From NCBI GenBank assembly GCA_043228905.1, contig JBHGNT010000001.1:27032001-27096000 (forward strand): a stretch of 64,000 nucleotides of DNA. The letters run 5' to 3'. The translations under genes and the position numbers were made by a program. A model generated the notes under the pieces. It was not told where the DNA came from, did no database searches, and was given only the letters and a program-made list of their open reading frames with translations. This document shows positions 11,999 to 23,290 of the stretch, piece by piece (position 1 is the stretch's first letter; each line of letters opens with the position of its first letter). The DNA comes from Azolla caroliniana. Its lineage: Eukaryota; Polypodiophyta.

Positions 11999-12601
11999 AG
12001 TCTCGTAACCCTTTTATAGGCCAACAACTCATCTCACATATAATGGAGTATGAACTAATTCATATGGAATCAAGCTTTCAAAAGGTCAACAAGGAGATGG
12101 GCTCTAACTTGAATCCATGCAAAAAGACCTCAACCTCATTCCAGAGGAATCCATTGATACATCATGAAGCAAGTGTGTTCCATCCCATTATCCAAAGTTT
12201 TTTTCTATAGCTTGAGACCAAACAAAACACGAAATTTTGCTTCTATGAGCCTTTTGGGTCTTTTACTTACTTTCCATGTGATTCTAAGAAGTTGATGTGA
12301 GGGACATTTTTTCATGTACTCTACCACCCTTACCATGGACATGATCTCAATGGACATAATTTCGTCTCAAGAAGTAGAAAACATTTCTCGAGGACCCAAC
12401 ATTTAATGTCTCCACCATTTTATGTTTTCCCAAGTGGATAGTATGTTCTCTTTCATGCTTGTAAGTGATAGGTAGCACATTCATTCTATTTATGATTTGA
12501 GAGAACTTTAAGGTCAACAATTTTAGCGCTTTCCACTATTTCAAGGCAAGGGAAACAATAAGAGAGAGAGTAAGAATGTTGAGCATTGGATTGGGGTAGA
12601 A
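11999..12601. other. Intergenic stretch, left flank of copia A
   Basis: Nothing recognised apart from a short GA run near 12560. The last bases before the element (12602-12606, AAAGT) are its target-site duplication. Confidence 0.5.
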
Positions 12602-12606
12602 AAGTT

Positions 12607-13038
12607 GTTGAGATTTAAAGCTCAACTAAGTTTAGCCATTTAGTTAACCACATAACTTAGTTATTACCTAGATAGAATCTAGTTAGAATGTTAACTATAA
12701 AGTCTTTGGTAGGATTGTGTTCCTTGTACTTAAGTGGGATACCTTCTAGATCCCCCACTATCAAGTTCATTTAATATAGGACTTACACCCTTATACCTAT
12801 ACATGTTCTCCTCACATATGTGCACCTTTGCACATGAGATGTATGTATACCTCATTGCGGGTATTTTTTATTTTTGATGTCTCTTTAATATAAGTAAGAG
12901 TTCCTTGAGATACACTTATTAATCATCCCCCATTTATTGTTCATAAGTGTAACTCTCCCTCTCTCTTCCTCTCACACACATATCATATAATATTCTGCAA
13001 CTTAATCACATAATTAGTTAATTACCTAATTATTAACA
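12607..13038 (+). repeat. 5' LTR of copia A
   Basis: 432 bp, TGTTGAG...TTAACA, immediately followed by a primer-binding site. Contains a pyrimidine (CT)-rich stretch near 12950-12975, the same LTR position at which LINEs entered copia B. It matches 16038-16348 plus 35207-35345. Confidence 0.93.
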
Positions 13039-13050
13039 TGGTATCAGAGC
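13039..13050 (+). other. Primer-binding site of copia A
   Basis: TGGTATCAGAGC, complementary to the 3' end of plant initiator-Met tRNA, directly after the LTR end CA. This is standard for plant copia elements. Confidence 0.92.
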
Positions 13051-13211
13051 GTGTGGTTTAGCATATCCACTAAGCCCACCTGACTCATAGTGATTGTGTG
13101 TTTGAGAACCCAACAACAACTCTAGTTATTTGCTACCGTAGTGCCGCTACGTAGCTGCACATGTACGTGACCAAAGGAAGAAAAGCTAGAAAAGAAAGAC
13201 ACTACATTGAC

Positions 13212-13500
13212 ATGAACGTACAAATGGCTAGCTCGCTCCCTAGTGAAAAGCTAGATTAGAGCAATTTCTCATATTGAGAGTACAAGATGAACCAATACCT
13301 AGTCGGCCAAGGGTATTGGAGCCCTCGAAAACAAACCTGACATCACAAATGCCAACTACCCAACATGGGAGCAAGGGGTGAGTCGGGTGATGTATTGTTT
13401 GACAACATGTGTCCATGATCACATGCTCTGTCACATTTGAGACACCAAGATGCCAAAAGAAGCATGGCTAAATTTGAGAATAATATTTTTCGCCAACACG
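13212..13500 (+). pseudogene. copia A gag N-terminal remnant
   Basis: Begins with ATG and reads like the gag starts of copia B (22214) and D (59761): SSLPSEKLD, EYKMNQYLVGQGYW. Stops and a frameshift follow within 100 codons. The rest of gag is deleted; at about 13515 the sequence jumps to the pre-integrase region (QIVEQGMQ equivalent). Confidence 0.85.
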
Positions 13501-13514
13501 ACCACCCACAAGCT

Positions 13515-14232
13515 TCTCAGTCGGCCAAATCGTGGAGCAAGGCATGCAGATTTGTTTCAACAATGGAGGCTGCTTTATAGAAAAGAATGACCGACTCGTA
13601 GCTAGAGGATGGAGAGAAGGCTGAATGTTTATTCTTGATTTGGGCGAGGTAAAATCAACCAGTTATGCAAACGGTCTTAAGGTTGAATCACATATCGAGT
13701 TGTGGCACAAGAGGATTGGCCACATCAACCTCCAACGGCTCCGAGCTATGCAGTCGAAGGGAATAGTTATCAAACTTCCCACCTTTGAGTCAAAACGAGT
13801 CGATTGAGTATGCGAAGCATGCCAACTCGGCAAACAACATCGACTCCCATTCCCAAAGGAGAGCTACGTAAGCAAATGCCTTCTTGACGTAGTCCACTCA
13901 GATGTGTGGGGGTCAGCCTAAACGTCGACGATCAGCGGATGTTGATACTACATCACCTTCATCGACGATTACTTGCGCTACACATGGATCTTCTTGATGA
14001 AGAAGAAGAGTGAAGTGCTCTCCCACTTCCAAAAGCTCAAGAGCCAAGTGGAGAAAGAAATGGGTCGACATATTCAATGCCTACAATCGAATGGAGGAAA
14101 GGAGTACTTCTATGACGAATTCATCTCCTACCTCCAAGGTGAAGGCATCCGGAGAGAATTTTCATGCAGACACACACCCCAACAAAATGGTGTAGCCGAA
14201 CAAAAGAATTGGCACATACTCGAGATAGCACG
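13515..14232 (+). pseudogene. copia A GAG-pre-integrase and integrase core, 5' part
   Basis: Reads MFILDLGEVK, then the zinc-binding region with ELWHKRIGHINLQRLRAM and CEACQLGKQHR, then the integrase core with DVVHSDVWG, YYITFIDDY (catalytic Asp region), SNGGKEYF and HTPQQNGVAE (catalytic Glu block). Several in-frame stops interrupt it. The frame ends abruptly at ILEIARV, where about 650 bp of unrelated AT-rich DNA interrupts the integrase; coding resumes at about 14891. Confidence 0.88.
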
Positions 14233-14890
14233 TGTAACCGTAGTTTAGTCTGCACACTACGTGAAAAATGTAAAAATAATATATCCGATTTAAGTACATA
14301 TATATAAATAAAAGAAAATATTAAAATATTTATTACATGCATAGGGCAAGATTCAAACCCTATACCTCCATGTAAATAAACCAAAACTTTACCATTGTAT
14401 TAACTTATCATTAAGTGTTATAAATATAGATTTAATAGATATAAGACTTTTATTTATGCCTAGCTTTATTAAAAGGTAAATCATGCATTTTTAGAGTGCG
14501 TGAATACTTTATTTACAAGAAAAATATAAACCAATAAAAAAATACTCGTGCACATCTAGCGTGCGTGAGCACTATATTTAGGAAATAAAACCATAGTGGA
14601 AAAAGCAACTCATGCACATTTAGTGTGCATGAACACTTTAGAAAAAGAAGGAAGCTATGCTTAGTCTCGCCCATCCTTATATAAGGAGGAAGGAAAGATG
14701 TATATGGTTGTTGATTATTTTGTAAGGATTGACCAATATAATATATTCGTGGGATTCACGAGATTCGTAACTTATCTCTCTTTCTACCTATTCATTATTA
14801 GCCTTATCTCATATTCTTCTTTCTCCTAGTCCAAAACCTCAGTGGTTCCCACCCGACTCACGCAACGATCCGGAGCCGAAAGGCACGACA
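14233..14890. mobile_element. AT-rich insertion within the copia A integrase, possibly a solo LTR
   Basis: By comparison with the integrase of copia B at 30845-30880, about 650 bp is inserted between the codons for IAR and MLHEKY. The insert starts TGTAACC and contains a promoter-like CTTATATAAGG (near 14690) and three imperfect repeats of about 65-70 bp with the word GTGTGCATGAACACTTTA (near 14483, 14549, 14610). A GCACG pentamer occurs at both edges (14228-14232 and 14883-14887), but the ends do not form a clean TG...CA pair at that position. A solo LTR or a TRIM-like element is plausible; classification is open. Confidence 0.6.
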
Positions 14891-15960
14891 ACGCCATGTT
14901 GCATGAGAAGTACAAGCCAAAATACTATTGGGCCGAAGCGGCATCCACGACCGTCTACATTATGAATCGATGCACAACTACTAGAGCACACGAACTAACT
15001 CCACATGAGATGTATGCTGGAAAGAAGACTTTGTCGCATCTACGAGTGTTCAGAAGTATTGCATATGTTCATATCCCGACCGAAAAACGACAGAAGCTCG
15101 ACCCGAAGTCTGAAAAGTGCATTTTCGTGGGATATTCATTCGAACAAAAGGGATACAAGTGCTTCAACCCTTCCACTTGTTCAGTTCGAGTAAGTCAGGT
15201 TGTCATCTTCGACGAACCGTCAACTTGATATAAACCTGATTCGACTTCGTCTGGCCCGACTGAGGAAGAGTCAGACACCATCTCAGATGACGACATTCAG
15301 CCGAAACCTATACCTGCCAATCCAAGCTCAACCATGATGAGCGGACCATTGGAGCAACCGAGCAACCGGAGCACAACACAACCATCGGCCAGGCTGGACA
15401 AAGGTAAAGGTAAGATGCCTAAATATGAAGTCGATCACCCTGACAAAAGCGTTTTGGATGTGTTGGCTCTCTCTTTGGATATTGAGTTCGGAGTGCCCAT
15501 TATGCGGATCCCTGGTGTAAAGAAGGCGTTGGCTTCTACAAATGAAAAACTCAGACACTCGAATAGAGAGAAGAATTTGATTACTCGATTCGGCTACAAT
15601 GAGTATATGGCACACTATTATGCTTTCATGATGAAGCTAGCAACCAAGCAAGAGCCCGAAAGCTTTACGGAAGCAACTCGTGACCCCCGATGAGTGGAAG
15701 CCATGGGCCAAGAGATGTAAACGCTACTTGACAACGAGACTTGGGATCTTGTAGCACCTCCACCGCACAAGAAGACGATTAGTTGTCGATGGATTTACAA
15801 AATCATGCACAATGCTGACGACTCCATCGACCTCCAACGCGTCAGCCCTAATCAACAGACGACCAATATCTTTACCAAGGCCTTAGGAGCAGACAAGCTC
15901 CACCCATTTTCATTGGCACTCGACCTTTGGCCAATTAACACTCCAAGCCTTCGTCGAAGG
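14891..15960 (+). pseudogene. copia A integrase C-terminus, linker, and RT/RNase H remnants
   Basis: Continues the interrupted integrase (YYWAEAASTTVYIMNRCTT, HLRVFRSIAYVHIP, KCIFVGYS) and a Pro/Ser/Asp-rich linker. The first RT words follow (LDNETWDLVAPP, SCRWIYKI). The sequence then jumps to the end of RNase H (NQQTTNIFTKALGADKL). The whole RT catalytic core and most of RNase H are missing, so an internal deletion has left both ends. Stops occur near 15226 and 15691. Confidence 0.85.
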
Positions 15961-16037
15961 CTTCTGGATTAGGAAATGAAAACTGCCGACATGACTTAGT
16001 CAATAGCCGAACTCTCACACTTGAGCTTGAGCGAGCG

Positions 16038-16348
16038 TGTTGAGATTTCAAGGTCAACTTAGTTAATTACGTAACTTAGTAGTTACCTAGATAGAATCTA
16101 GTTAGAATGTTAACTATAAAGTGGGATACCTTCTAGATTCCCCACTATGGGATACCTTCTAGATTCCCCACTATCAAGTTCATTTAATATAGGACTTACA
16201 CCCTTCTACCTATATTCTCCTCACACATGTGCACCTTTGCACATGAGATGTATATATACCTCATTGTGGGTATTTTTTTTTATGTCTCTTAAATATAAGT
16301 AAGAGTTCCTCGAGCTACACTTATTAATCATCCCCCATTTATTGTTCA
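16038..16348 (+). repeat. 3' LTR of copia A, left part
   Basis: Starts TGTTGAG and matches 12607 onward until the GTTCA at 16344-16348, where copia B is inserted. Contains a private 26-bp tandem duplication (16123-16148 and 16149-16174) and lacks about 30 bp found in the 5' LTR. Confidence 0.92.
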
Positions 16349-16762
16349 TGTTGAGAGATCATGCTCAACTTAGTTTAGTTAGTTAGTCAACTATGTAACT
16401 TCGTAGTTACCTAGATAGAATCTAGTTAGAAGTGTTGACTATAACGCCTTAAATATGACCTTGTACTTAAGTGGGATATTCTAAATCCTCCACTCCTAAG
16501 TACATTTAATATAGGACTTACACCTTAGTACCTATATTCTACTCACACATGTGCACATTTGCACATGAGATGTATGTATACCTCATTGTGGGTATTTTTG
16601 TATTTGATGATGATGATAATGCTAATTTAACATAGTTACTCATCCCCCATCTTGTGTTGTTCATAAGTGTATCTCTCTCTCTCTCTCTCCTTCTTGCATG
16701 CTTTCTCTCTCTCTCTCTCTCTCCTTCTTGCATGCTCTCTCTCTCTCTCTCTCTCTCTCTCT
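16349..16762 (+). repeat. 5' LTR of copia B, left part
   Basis: TGTTGAGAGATC... up to the (CT)n tract at about 16672-16762, where LINE H begins. The tract holds two copies of CCTTCTTGCATGCT, absent from the other LTR. The LTR resumes at about 21900. Confidence 0.9.
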
Positions 16763-17172
16763 ATTGTTTGGGTGCAACGGTCGTGCTGTTGTTGCCACAT
16801 TGTCGTCGATGTTGTCTGCGACGTCTATCGCCGCCTGCTACCATGCTGCACTCTCTCTCTCTCCCCCCCTCATTGTGTTGTCGTCTGTTGCCGCGCTGCC
16901 GCCTCTGACGTCTATCGCCGTCTGCGTGCTGGACGACCTGCTGGCGTTCGTCATCGTCCGTCGTAGTCGTCGTTGCCGTTGCCGTGTTCTTCTCTTTCTT
17001 GTTCTTGACGTTGCCGAGTGCCGTGTTTCTTTTCTTGGGGGCGCATCCTTCCTCTGTGGGTTCTTTTAGCATGCTCGTCGCGTGCAAACTGCCGATGTGA
17101 TTGCGACATACACACAAACTCGGTTAAGTCTCGAACCCATTTATTTTATCTTTTTTTCCTATTGACACTACA

Positions 17173-17979
17173 GTGTCTAAACGAAAGGAACATAAGGATA
17201 CACAAGATGAGGCTATAAGTAAGGAGGACTCTTTAGATATGTTTAATCGTTTAACAAAAATAGAGATGGATATGAAAAAATGGGTGAAAGACGTCGAAAC
17301 CCACAAGAAAAAAGATAGAGAGGAAAAAGACGCCCTCAAGGCCGAAATAGAAAAACTTAAAGAGGAAAACACAAACCTCAAACAACAACTTAATGACATC
17401 GAGGTATCCCGAGACGTCAGTAAAATATCCTCCATAGAGGATATAAAAGATGAGATCAAAAAAGTTAAAGAGGAGGTTAAAAATAACATAGAGTTAGCAA
17501 AAACGGGTTGGGTAGATGTGGTTAAAAGAAACATTAAAAAAGAAATAAAAGATGAAAATATTGTTAATACCACCCTTGAAGAGGAGAAAATGCGTCAGGC
17601 CCGACGCCTAAATGTGTGTGTCACTGGGCTCAAGGAAGGTGCATCCCCGGACGAGGATGCACAAACACTCTGGAAAATGTTAGGGTACACAACGACCCTA
17701 CCTATCACCAAAGCTTGGAGGGCCGGACGCGACACAACTACGAAGAGAGCCTTAGTTCTTCAATTTAAAGACTTAGACTCTAGAATCACTTTCTTTAAGA
17801 AGAGACCAATTCTTCGAGGATTGGGTGGGGACCCTATCTATCTCGATGAAGACCTCACCAAGATGCAAATTGAGCATCGCAAGAGTTGTATGCCAAAGGT
17901 TATGCAAGCTCGTAAAGAAGGGCATCACGCCTTTTATCGAGATGGGCGAGTGATCATAAATGATTGCACTACTAATTGA
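17173..17979 (+). CDS. LINE H ORF1, coiled-coil RNA-binding-type protein
   Basis: Open frame of about 268 codons ending in TGA at 17977-17979. The frame opens with GTG at 17173 (a possible decayed ATG, giving SKRKEHKD); the first in-frame ATG is 17239. The first half is highly charged with heptad-like Leu/Ile spacing (LKEENTNLKQQL) and would form a coiled coil, as in ORF1 proteins that trimerise and bind LINE RNA. The second half (NVCVTGLKEG, WKMLGYTTTLPITKAWRAGR) resembles the compact RNA-binding part of such proteins. The stop is followed by CGG and the frame continues directly into ORF2 with only three codons before the GTG at 17986. This points to read-through or a formerly fused ORF. Function is inferred from position and composition. 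Confidence 0.75.
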   Translation: MSKRKEHKDTQDEAISKEDSLDMFNRLTKIEMDMKKWVKDVETHKKKDREEKDALKAEIEKLKEENTNLKQQLNDIEVSRDVSKISSIEDIKDEIKKVKEEVKNNIELAKTGWVDVVKRNIKKEIKDENIVNTTLEEEKMRQARRLNVCVTGLKEGASPDEDAQTLWKMLGYTTTLPITKAWRAGRDTTTKRALVLQFKDLDSRITFFKKRPILRGLGGDPIYLDEDLTKMQIEHRKSCMPKVMQARKEGHHAFYRDGRVIINDCTTN

Positions 17980-17985
17980 CGGCGT

Positions 17986-20900
17986 GTGGCCCATGTGACA
18001 GAAAACACACTTAGGATGACCTTATGGAATTGTAACGACACACTCTGGACACACCCCGGCCGCCTAGAGGAGATATTAAAGGAATCAGATATAGTTTGCC
18101 TAGTAGAAACACACCAAACCCCAAATAGGGGACTCCCACGAGTCGAAGGATTTTGTTGGGAGTCGGCTTTTAGACAAACCTCATGTCAATGCACTACCAA
18201 GGGATCTGGAGGTGTCGCAATATTGTTTCGGAGGGAGCTACATAATAGGATAGAAATACTGAGCACAAACCCAGAAGCTCGTTTTATGTGGGTGAAAGTC
18301 TCCACAAGCAAGGACAAGGCAATATTTTTTGCCATTTGTTACTTCCCCCCGAAAGGCTCTCGTTATAATCTAGCTGGCAAGGCAAGATTAGTTGATGAAG
18401 GAGTGCCACATGGGCCTTCCCCATATGAACCTCTATCGGATGACATAATCCGATATTCTTCCCAAGGAGAAGTATTCCTTGTAGGAGACTTTAATGCGAG
18501 AACCCAATCCCGACAATGCACAATATTTCAAATGAATAGAAACCTAGAAATGGTAAATGTCGATCCTTTAGACATAGGCACCACACATAGATCAAAGGAT
18601 CAAGGTGCGGACGCCACGAGCTTTGGCCATCATTTGCTTGAACTTGACAGTCGGCACCAGATGGTCATATATAATGGTTTAGCCAAGTGGCCAGGTTCGG
18701 AAGAGCTCACATGTTTCCCACATGGAGGAGGGGAAAGCACAATTGATTATCTAACAGGACGCCATGAAGCTACCCACATGATTAACTCCTTCCGAGTGGC
18801 CCCATGTCCTATTGGCGCAGACCATAGTTTCTTATACTTCGAGCTAAAATGCGATATCTCTAACGTCACCAACTCTAGTCAACCACGCCATGACATCACA
18901 ATAACATCACAATACATTTCACACATGATCTCTCTGACATATATGCTCGACATGTTCAAGCCCATCTCTCCTCCCTTGATCCCTCCCTACCTTTAGAGAG
19001 CCTTAGTACAAAACTCACACACATCCTTCACTCTACAGCAGTTAGCAGTTTCCCATACACGAAACACTCAAATCAAGGTAAAGTAGGATCTATGCCACAA
19101 AATAGATGGTATGATGAGGATTGTAGGTGCTTACATAGACAACTTACAATATCGCAACTCAATGGTAGTATTACCTTAGTACAAGCTCGTAAAGAAATGC
19201 GCAAGATGACACGTCGTAAGAGACGAGCATGGGAGGCATCCCAATATTGGGAACTCTACCATATGCTCATGAGTAGTGATTGTGCCACTGCATGGAAGAG
19301 ATTACGGGAACCAATACCAGAAACACCCATCGAAGATCCCGAAACTTGGCACACTCATACAGAGAGACTTTACCAAATCCCAAACCAACCACCCATTCCA
19401 ATGCCTTCTACACCCCGACCTACTGTGGGGACACTCTTCACGACCTCTAGGGTCACGAAGGTCATAAAGAAATTACAACATAGGAAGTCCATGGACCACA
19501 CAAGATTGCGAGCAGAACACATCATATATGTGAGAGAGTGCCTAGCTCCCTTGCTAACTCTAATCTTCAATCGCGCCCTCGCAGAGGGTTTTCCACCACA
19601 ATGGACCATGAACACAATGGCCCCCATACATAAAGGGGGGGACCCCATGGACCTAAATACTTATAGGACCATTATGATAGGTCATACCCTTGCTAAATTA
19701 TATAGTGCAGTAATGGAGGCAGAGTTTAGCGATTATATGGAGACCTTAAATCTTCGTGCGCCTGAACAGGCTAGCTTTAGACGAGCCTTCTCCACTATTG
19801 ATCATATCTTCACACTTAGATGCTTAATTGACCAGACTAAGGCTCGCAAGAAGAAACTATATTGTTGTTTTGTGGACTTCCGCAAAGCCTTTGACACGGT
19901 CCCTAGAGAGCGGTTGTTTGATAGGCTTAAGAGCTTGAGGATACCAGATGACATGGTTTGGGCCATCTACGCACTATATGAACAAGTGTCCAGGTGTGTT
20001 CAATGCCCAAGTGGCATATCCGGTAGTTTCACTAGCACTATTGGTGTAAAACAAGGTTGCCCCTTATCTCCAACTCTTTTTGGGATCTACATTGATGAGA
20101 TCACAAATTTTATTGCTCGTAAGGGAGGCAATGGAGTAGTCCTTGGGGATACACAGGTACGTATCTTGCTCTATGCAGAAGACATAGTTTTGCTCTCTGA
20201 ATCCGAACACGACCTACAAAGGCACCTTAATGCCTTCGATGACTTTTGCACACAATGAGGATTGGTAGTGAATCTAGGGAAAACTAAAGTCCTTATCTTC
20301 CACACGTCGGCCCAAGTTAGAGCTAAGTGTCACCTAACTATCTCCCATAGCCCAATTGAGGTGGTTGGATCATATGTCTATCTCAGAGTCACTTTCAGTG
20401 CCCGCTCAGGTAAATTTTCGATGACACAAGCAGCGAAGGATAGACTTACAAGAGGACATGCACCCCTCTCACTCCTCGAGAGAAAATGCCACCAAGCATA
20501 CTTCCAAGAGCCACGAACTAAAGGGTGGCTCTTTGACTCATTAGTGACTCCCTCTTTCATGTATACATTAGCGGTTTGGGCTCCAGGACTACCATCTTTC
20601 ATGTGGACGCAATTAGAGAGACCATTGGTGATGATGTTATCACGCCAACTCCGAAGCAAATTGTCAGTCCCACATGACATTATTAGGGCTGAGTTCACTC
20701 TACCCCATATGTTAGTAGAAGCACTTTTTCAACTTGTAGTCTTTATCCACAGGATACATAACCAACCACTTGATAGAATATCCCATCAAGCCTTTAAGGC
20801 TTCTCGAGCACTTTATGAGTCCGGCTATACTAGCTCATGGTATGGCATGATGGTGAGTTGGCTTCTTGCCAACGGTCTAGACATTAATAACCTTCCCCCC

Positions 20901-21740
20901 CTTAAGTACGACCACACGACTGATAACACTTTAATCTCTCATGAGGACTGTAATAAAATAATACGCCAAGAACTATGGCAAATTTATACTCAGTATAAAT
21001 GGATCACCCCACTAGAGCCACTCCCATCTAAAATGTCATACTATAAGGAACACTTTATGCACTTCTCTAAGTTAGGTTTTATTACACGGCCAAAATATCT
21101 AGATGTATTCTTACCGCATGCACTAAGGGTTGCCATTGGTCAACTTAGAATATCATCTCACCAACTTGAGATTGAGAATGGACGTACTAATGGAGTCCCT
21201 AGGGAGGAAAGGATATGTAGGTTATGCCACATAGAGATAGAGGATGAGTACCATTTTACATGCAAATGCCCCACCTATGCCAAGATAAGGGCAAAATACC
21301 AAGACATACTTGGTTCCTCTCCCATCCTCCCTAAACTATTAGATATACTAGATATAAAGAAATTAGGTAGATACATCTTAGAATTGAAACAACACAGAGA
21401 GAATAAGTTACAAAACGTTGATAATAATGTTGCTAATGTTTACCAACATGTAACAAATGAAGTTTTTCAGGAACAGGGGGAGACAATGAATGTACAGACA
21501 CCTACACCACTCGGGCTTTTCCTTGATGAAGCAAAAAATCAAAGAAGAACCAAACGCCCTTGGATGCCGGGTTTCAAACCAACTCGACGAGATGTAGAAG
21601 CAATAAAGAAAATAAGGGAACGTGAACTACACTGCCTAGAAGCCATGGCTAGGGTACTCTATACACCGGGACCATGGGTCACACCCACACCAAAAACTTT
21701 TGACCACCCACTTCTTTTTGAGAGACTTGGGTGGAAATGA
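17986..21740 (+). pseudogene. LINE H ORF2: AP endonuclease, reverse transcriptase, zinc-type C-terminus
   Basis: The frame follows ORF1 directly; the first in-frame ATG is 18016 (MTLWNCND). The endonuclease blocks are present: WNCN, a Glu in LVETHQ, GDFNAR, STIDYLTG and GADHSF. A one-base frameshift near 18900-18930 moves the frame to HVQAHLSSLDP and on through 19092. The RT has FVDFRKAFDTVPRERL and GVKQGCPLSPTLFG, but the catalytic box reads LLYAEDIVLL instead of YADD. One TGA (20256-20258) separates CTQ from GLVVNLGKTKV in the same frame. The C-terminus has CRLCHIEIEDEYHFTCKCP, a Cys/His cluster of the type found after RT in several LINE clades. With one frameshift, one stop and the altered box it is recently dead. 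Confidence 0.88.
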
Positions 21741-21899
21741 GATTAGGCTTAGTGCAAAGTTTTGTACACTACTAGAACCCTCTGAGCTTAAGCTATTTTC
21801 TTTTATTTTAGTTTTGATGATTGGATAAACACTCATTTTTGTTGTAAACCAATTGTCTCATGGGCCAAATTTGGCCTTAGAAGACGTTAATATATCTTT

Positions 21900-21902
21900 C
21901 TT

Positions 21903-21942
<40 letters not shown>

Positions 21943-22043
21943 TCTCACACACATACACACACATATCACATAATCTTCCGCTTATCAACTAATCACATAA
22001 TTAGGTACTAATTAACCCTTAATTACTTACCTAGTTTTTAACA
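21900..22043 (+). repeat. 5' LTR of copia B, right part
   Basis: Begins in the (CT)n tract (about 21906-21940), continues CTTCCTCTCACACACATAC and ends TTTTTAACA. Matches 35081-35201. Confidence 0.92.
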
Positions 22044-22055
22044 TGGTATCAGAGT
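22044..22055 (+). other. Primer-binding site of copia B
   Basis: TGGTATCAGAGT, one base different from the iMet-tRNA complement seen in copia A, immediately after the LTR end. Confidence 0.88.
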
Positions 22056-22213
22056 GTGTGGTTTAGCACATCCACTAAGCCCACCCAACTCTTCGTAATT
22101 GTGTGTTCGAAACACCGACAACAAATTCCGGCCATTCGCTACCGTAGTGCCGCTACGTAGCACGTACACATGATCGAAGGAAGAAAAACAAAAGAAGAGA
22201 AGACACCATCAAC

Positions 22214-22521
22214 ATGAACACACAAATGGGTAGCTCGCTCCCTAGCGAAAAGCTAGACCGGAGCAATTATTCATCTTGGGAGTACAAGATGACCCAATAC
22301 CTCTTCGGCCAAGGGTATTGGAGCTACATCAACGACACACAAGAAAATCGACCCGACTCGAAAAATGCCGACTATGCAACATGGGAGCAAGCGGCGAGTC
22401 GAGTCATGTATTGCTTGGCAATATGTGTCCATGACCACATGCTTAGCCACATTCGAGACGCCAAGATGCCCAAAGAGGCGTGGGAGAACTTAAAGAAAAT
22501 GTTCACTGCCAACACAACCGT
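22214..22521 (+). pseudogene. copia B gag, N-terminal part
   Basis: Opens with ATG: SSLPSEKLDRSNYSSWEYKM, GQGYWSYIND, AWENLKKMFTANTT. This is the plant copia gag (UBN2-type) start and is open up to the gypsy C insertion at 22521. The frame would continue with ARKIQLRQELNNIRQKDM, which is found at 29302 after the insertion. Confidence 0.9.
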
Positions 22522-23204
22522 TGTCGTGAAGAAAACATAGGCGGATTCGGGCAAAAAGGCGCATGAACCGGCTCTTACACGGATGGACGCTTGACGTGAT
22601 ATTTTGATATTGATTCATAAATGGATCAACTGATGTAAATACTAAGTAGTGCACATTTATTAGGAGGAATTGTGCGTATCTCTGTCAGAAGGGACAGGGA
22701 ATAAAGCGATTTGACTAGGGAAAAGGGCACCCTTTTTTTTGGGAACTATTTAAGGAGAGGAGAGAAGGAAGACCAAATATCGCGCGTTGGCAAAGACGAA
22801 GTGGGGCGGTAGAACTGAGTGCCGAGCGCTCTCTTCTCCTCCTCCGGTCGTCGGTCTCTATGGGTGTCGAGAGTTCGCTGCCTCTGCTTCGTTGACAGCC
22901 CGTGTGCTTCAAGCAGAGGCTCTCCCCCTTTTGGTTCCTGGAGTTGTGTGTCAGTCCTCTGTGTGCGTGAGTAGGACCCCGTGTCAGGCCCATCACCGGG
23001 TCGCCGATTGTAACTGTTCGAGTTGTAAGCTATTGATTTTAGTAATTGGGTTCTTGTTTTCTTGCTCTTAACTCTTCTCTGTGTATCTCCCTCTCTCCCT
23101 CTCCCTCTCTCTCCCTCTCTCCCTCTCTCTCCCTCTCTCTCTCCTTCGTCCAAGACCCCCATGGTCCCGCCTCTTTCTACACGCACGCGCGTAGCAACGC
23201 AACA
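22522..23204 (+). repeat. 5' LTR of gypsy C
   Basis: 683 bp, TGTCGTGAAG...CAACA. Contains a TATTTAAGG promoter-like word (near 22747) and CT-rich blocks near 23085-23150. It differs from the 3' LTR by roughly 15-20 substitutions by eye, a 5-bp indel near the start and CT-tract length. Confidence 0.92.
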
Positions 23205-23290
23205 CCGCCCGAAAGATTCAACTCCGACAAGAGTTGAACAACATTCGGCAAAAAGACATGTTCGTGTCGGACTACACCGCCAAGATCAAG
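23205..23290 (+). other. 86-bp copia B gag segment downstream of the gypsy C 5' LTR
   Basis: Identical by eye to 29302-29387, which is the true right flank of element C (copia B gag, RKIQLRQELNNIRQKDM). It sits where the primer-binding site and gag start of C should be. The break is sharp: GATCAAG is followed by TACGGGTTTGACG of gypsy gag. Confidence 0.93.

Larger units (their letters stand above)
16763..21899 (+). mobile_element. LINE H, near full-length non-L1 non-LTR retrotransposon
   Basis: About 5.1 kb with (CT)n on both sides, inserted in the microsatellite of copia B's 5' LTR. It has a GC-richer 5'UTR (16763-17172), ORF1 with a coiled coil, ORF2 with endonuclease, RT and a C-terminal zinc-type cluster, and a 3'UTR ending TTAATATATCTTTCTTTC that merges into the CT tract. 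It has no poly(A) tail. The RT type (FVDFRKAFDTVPRERL, GVKQGCPLSPTLF) differs from the L1-type RT of elements J and F here. I do not assign a clade. Confidence 0.88.

Noticed and set aside
16539-17117. Ser/Leu- and Arg/Glu-rich frames on both strands around the CT tract
   Set aside because: They translate microsatellite and LINE H 5'UTR sequence; no domain or consistent frame.
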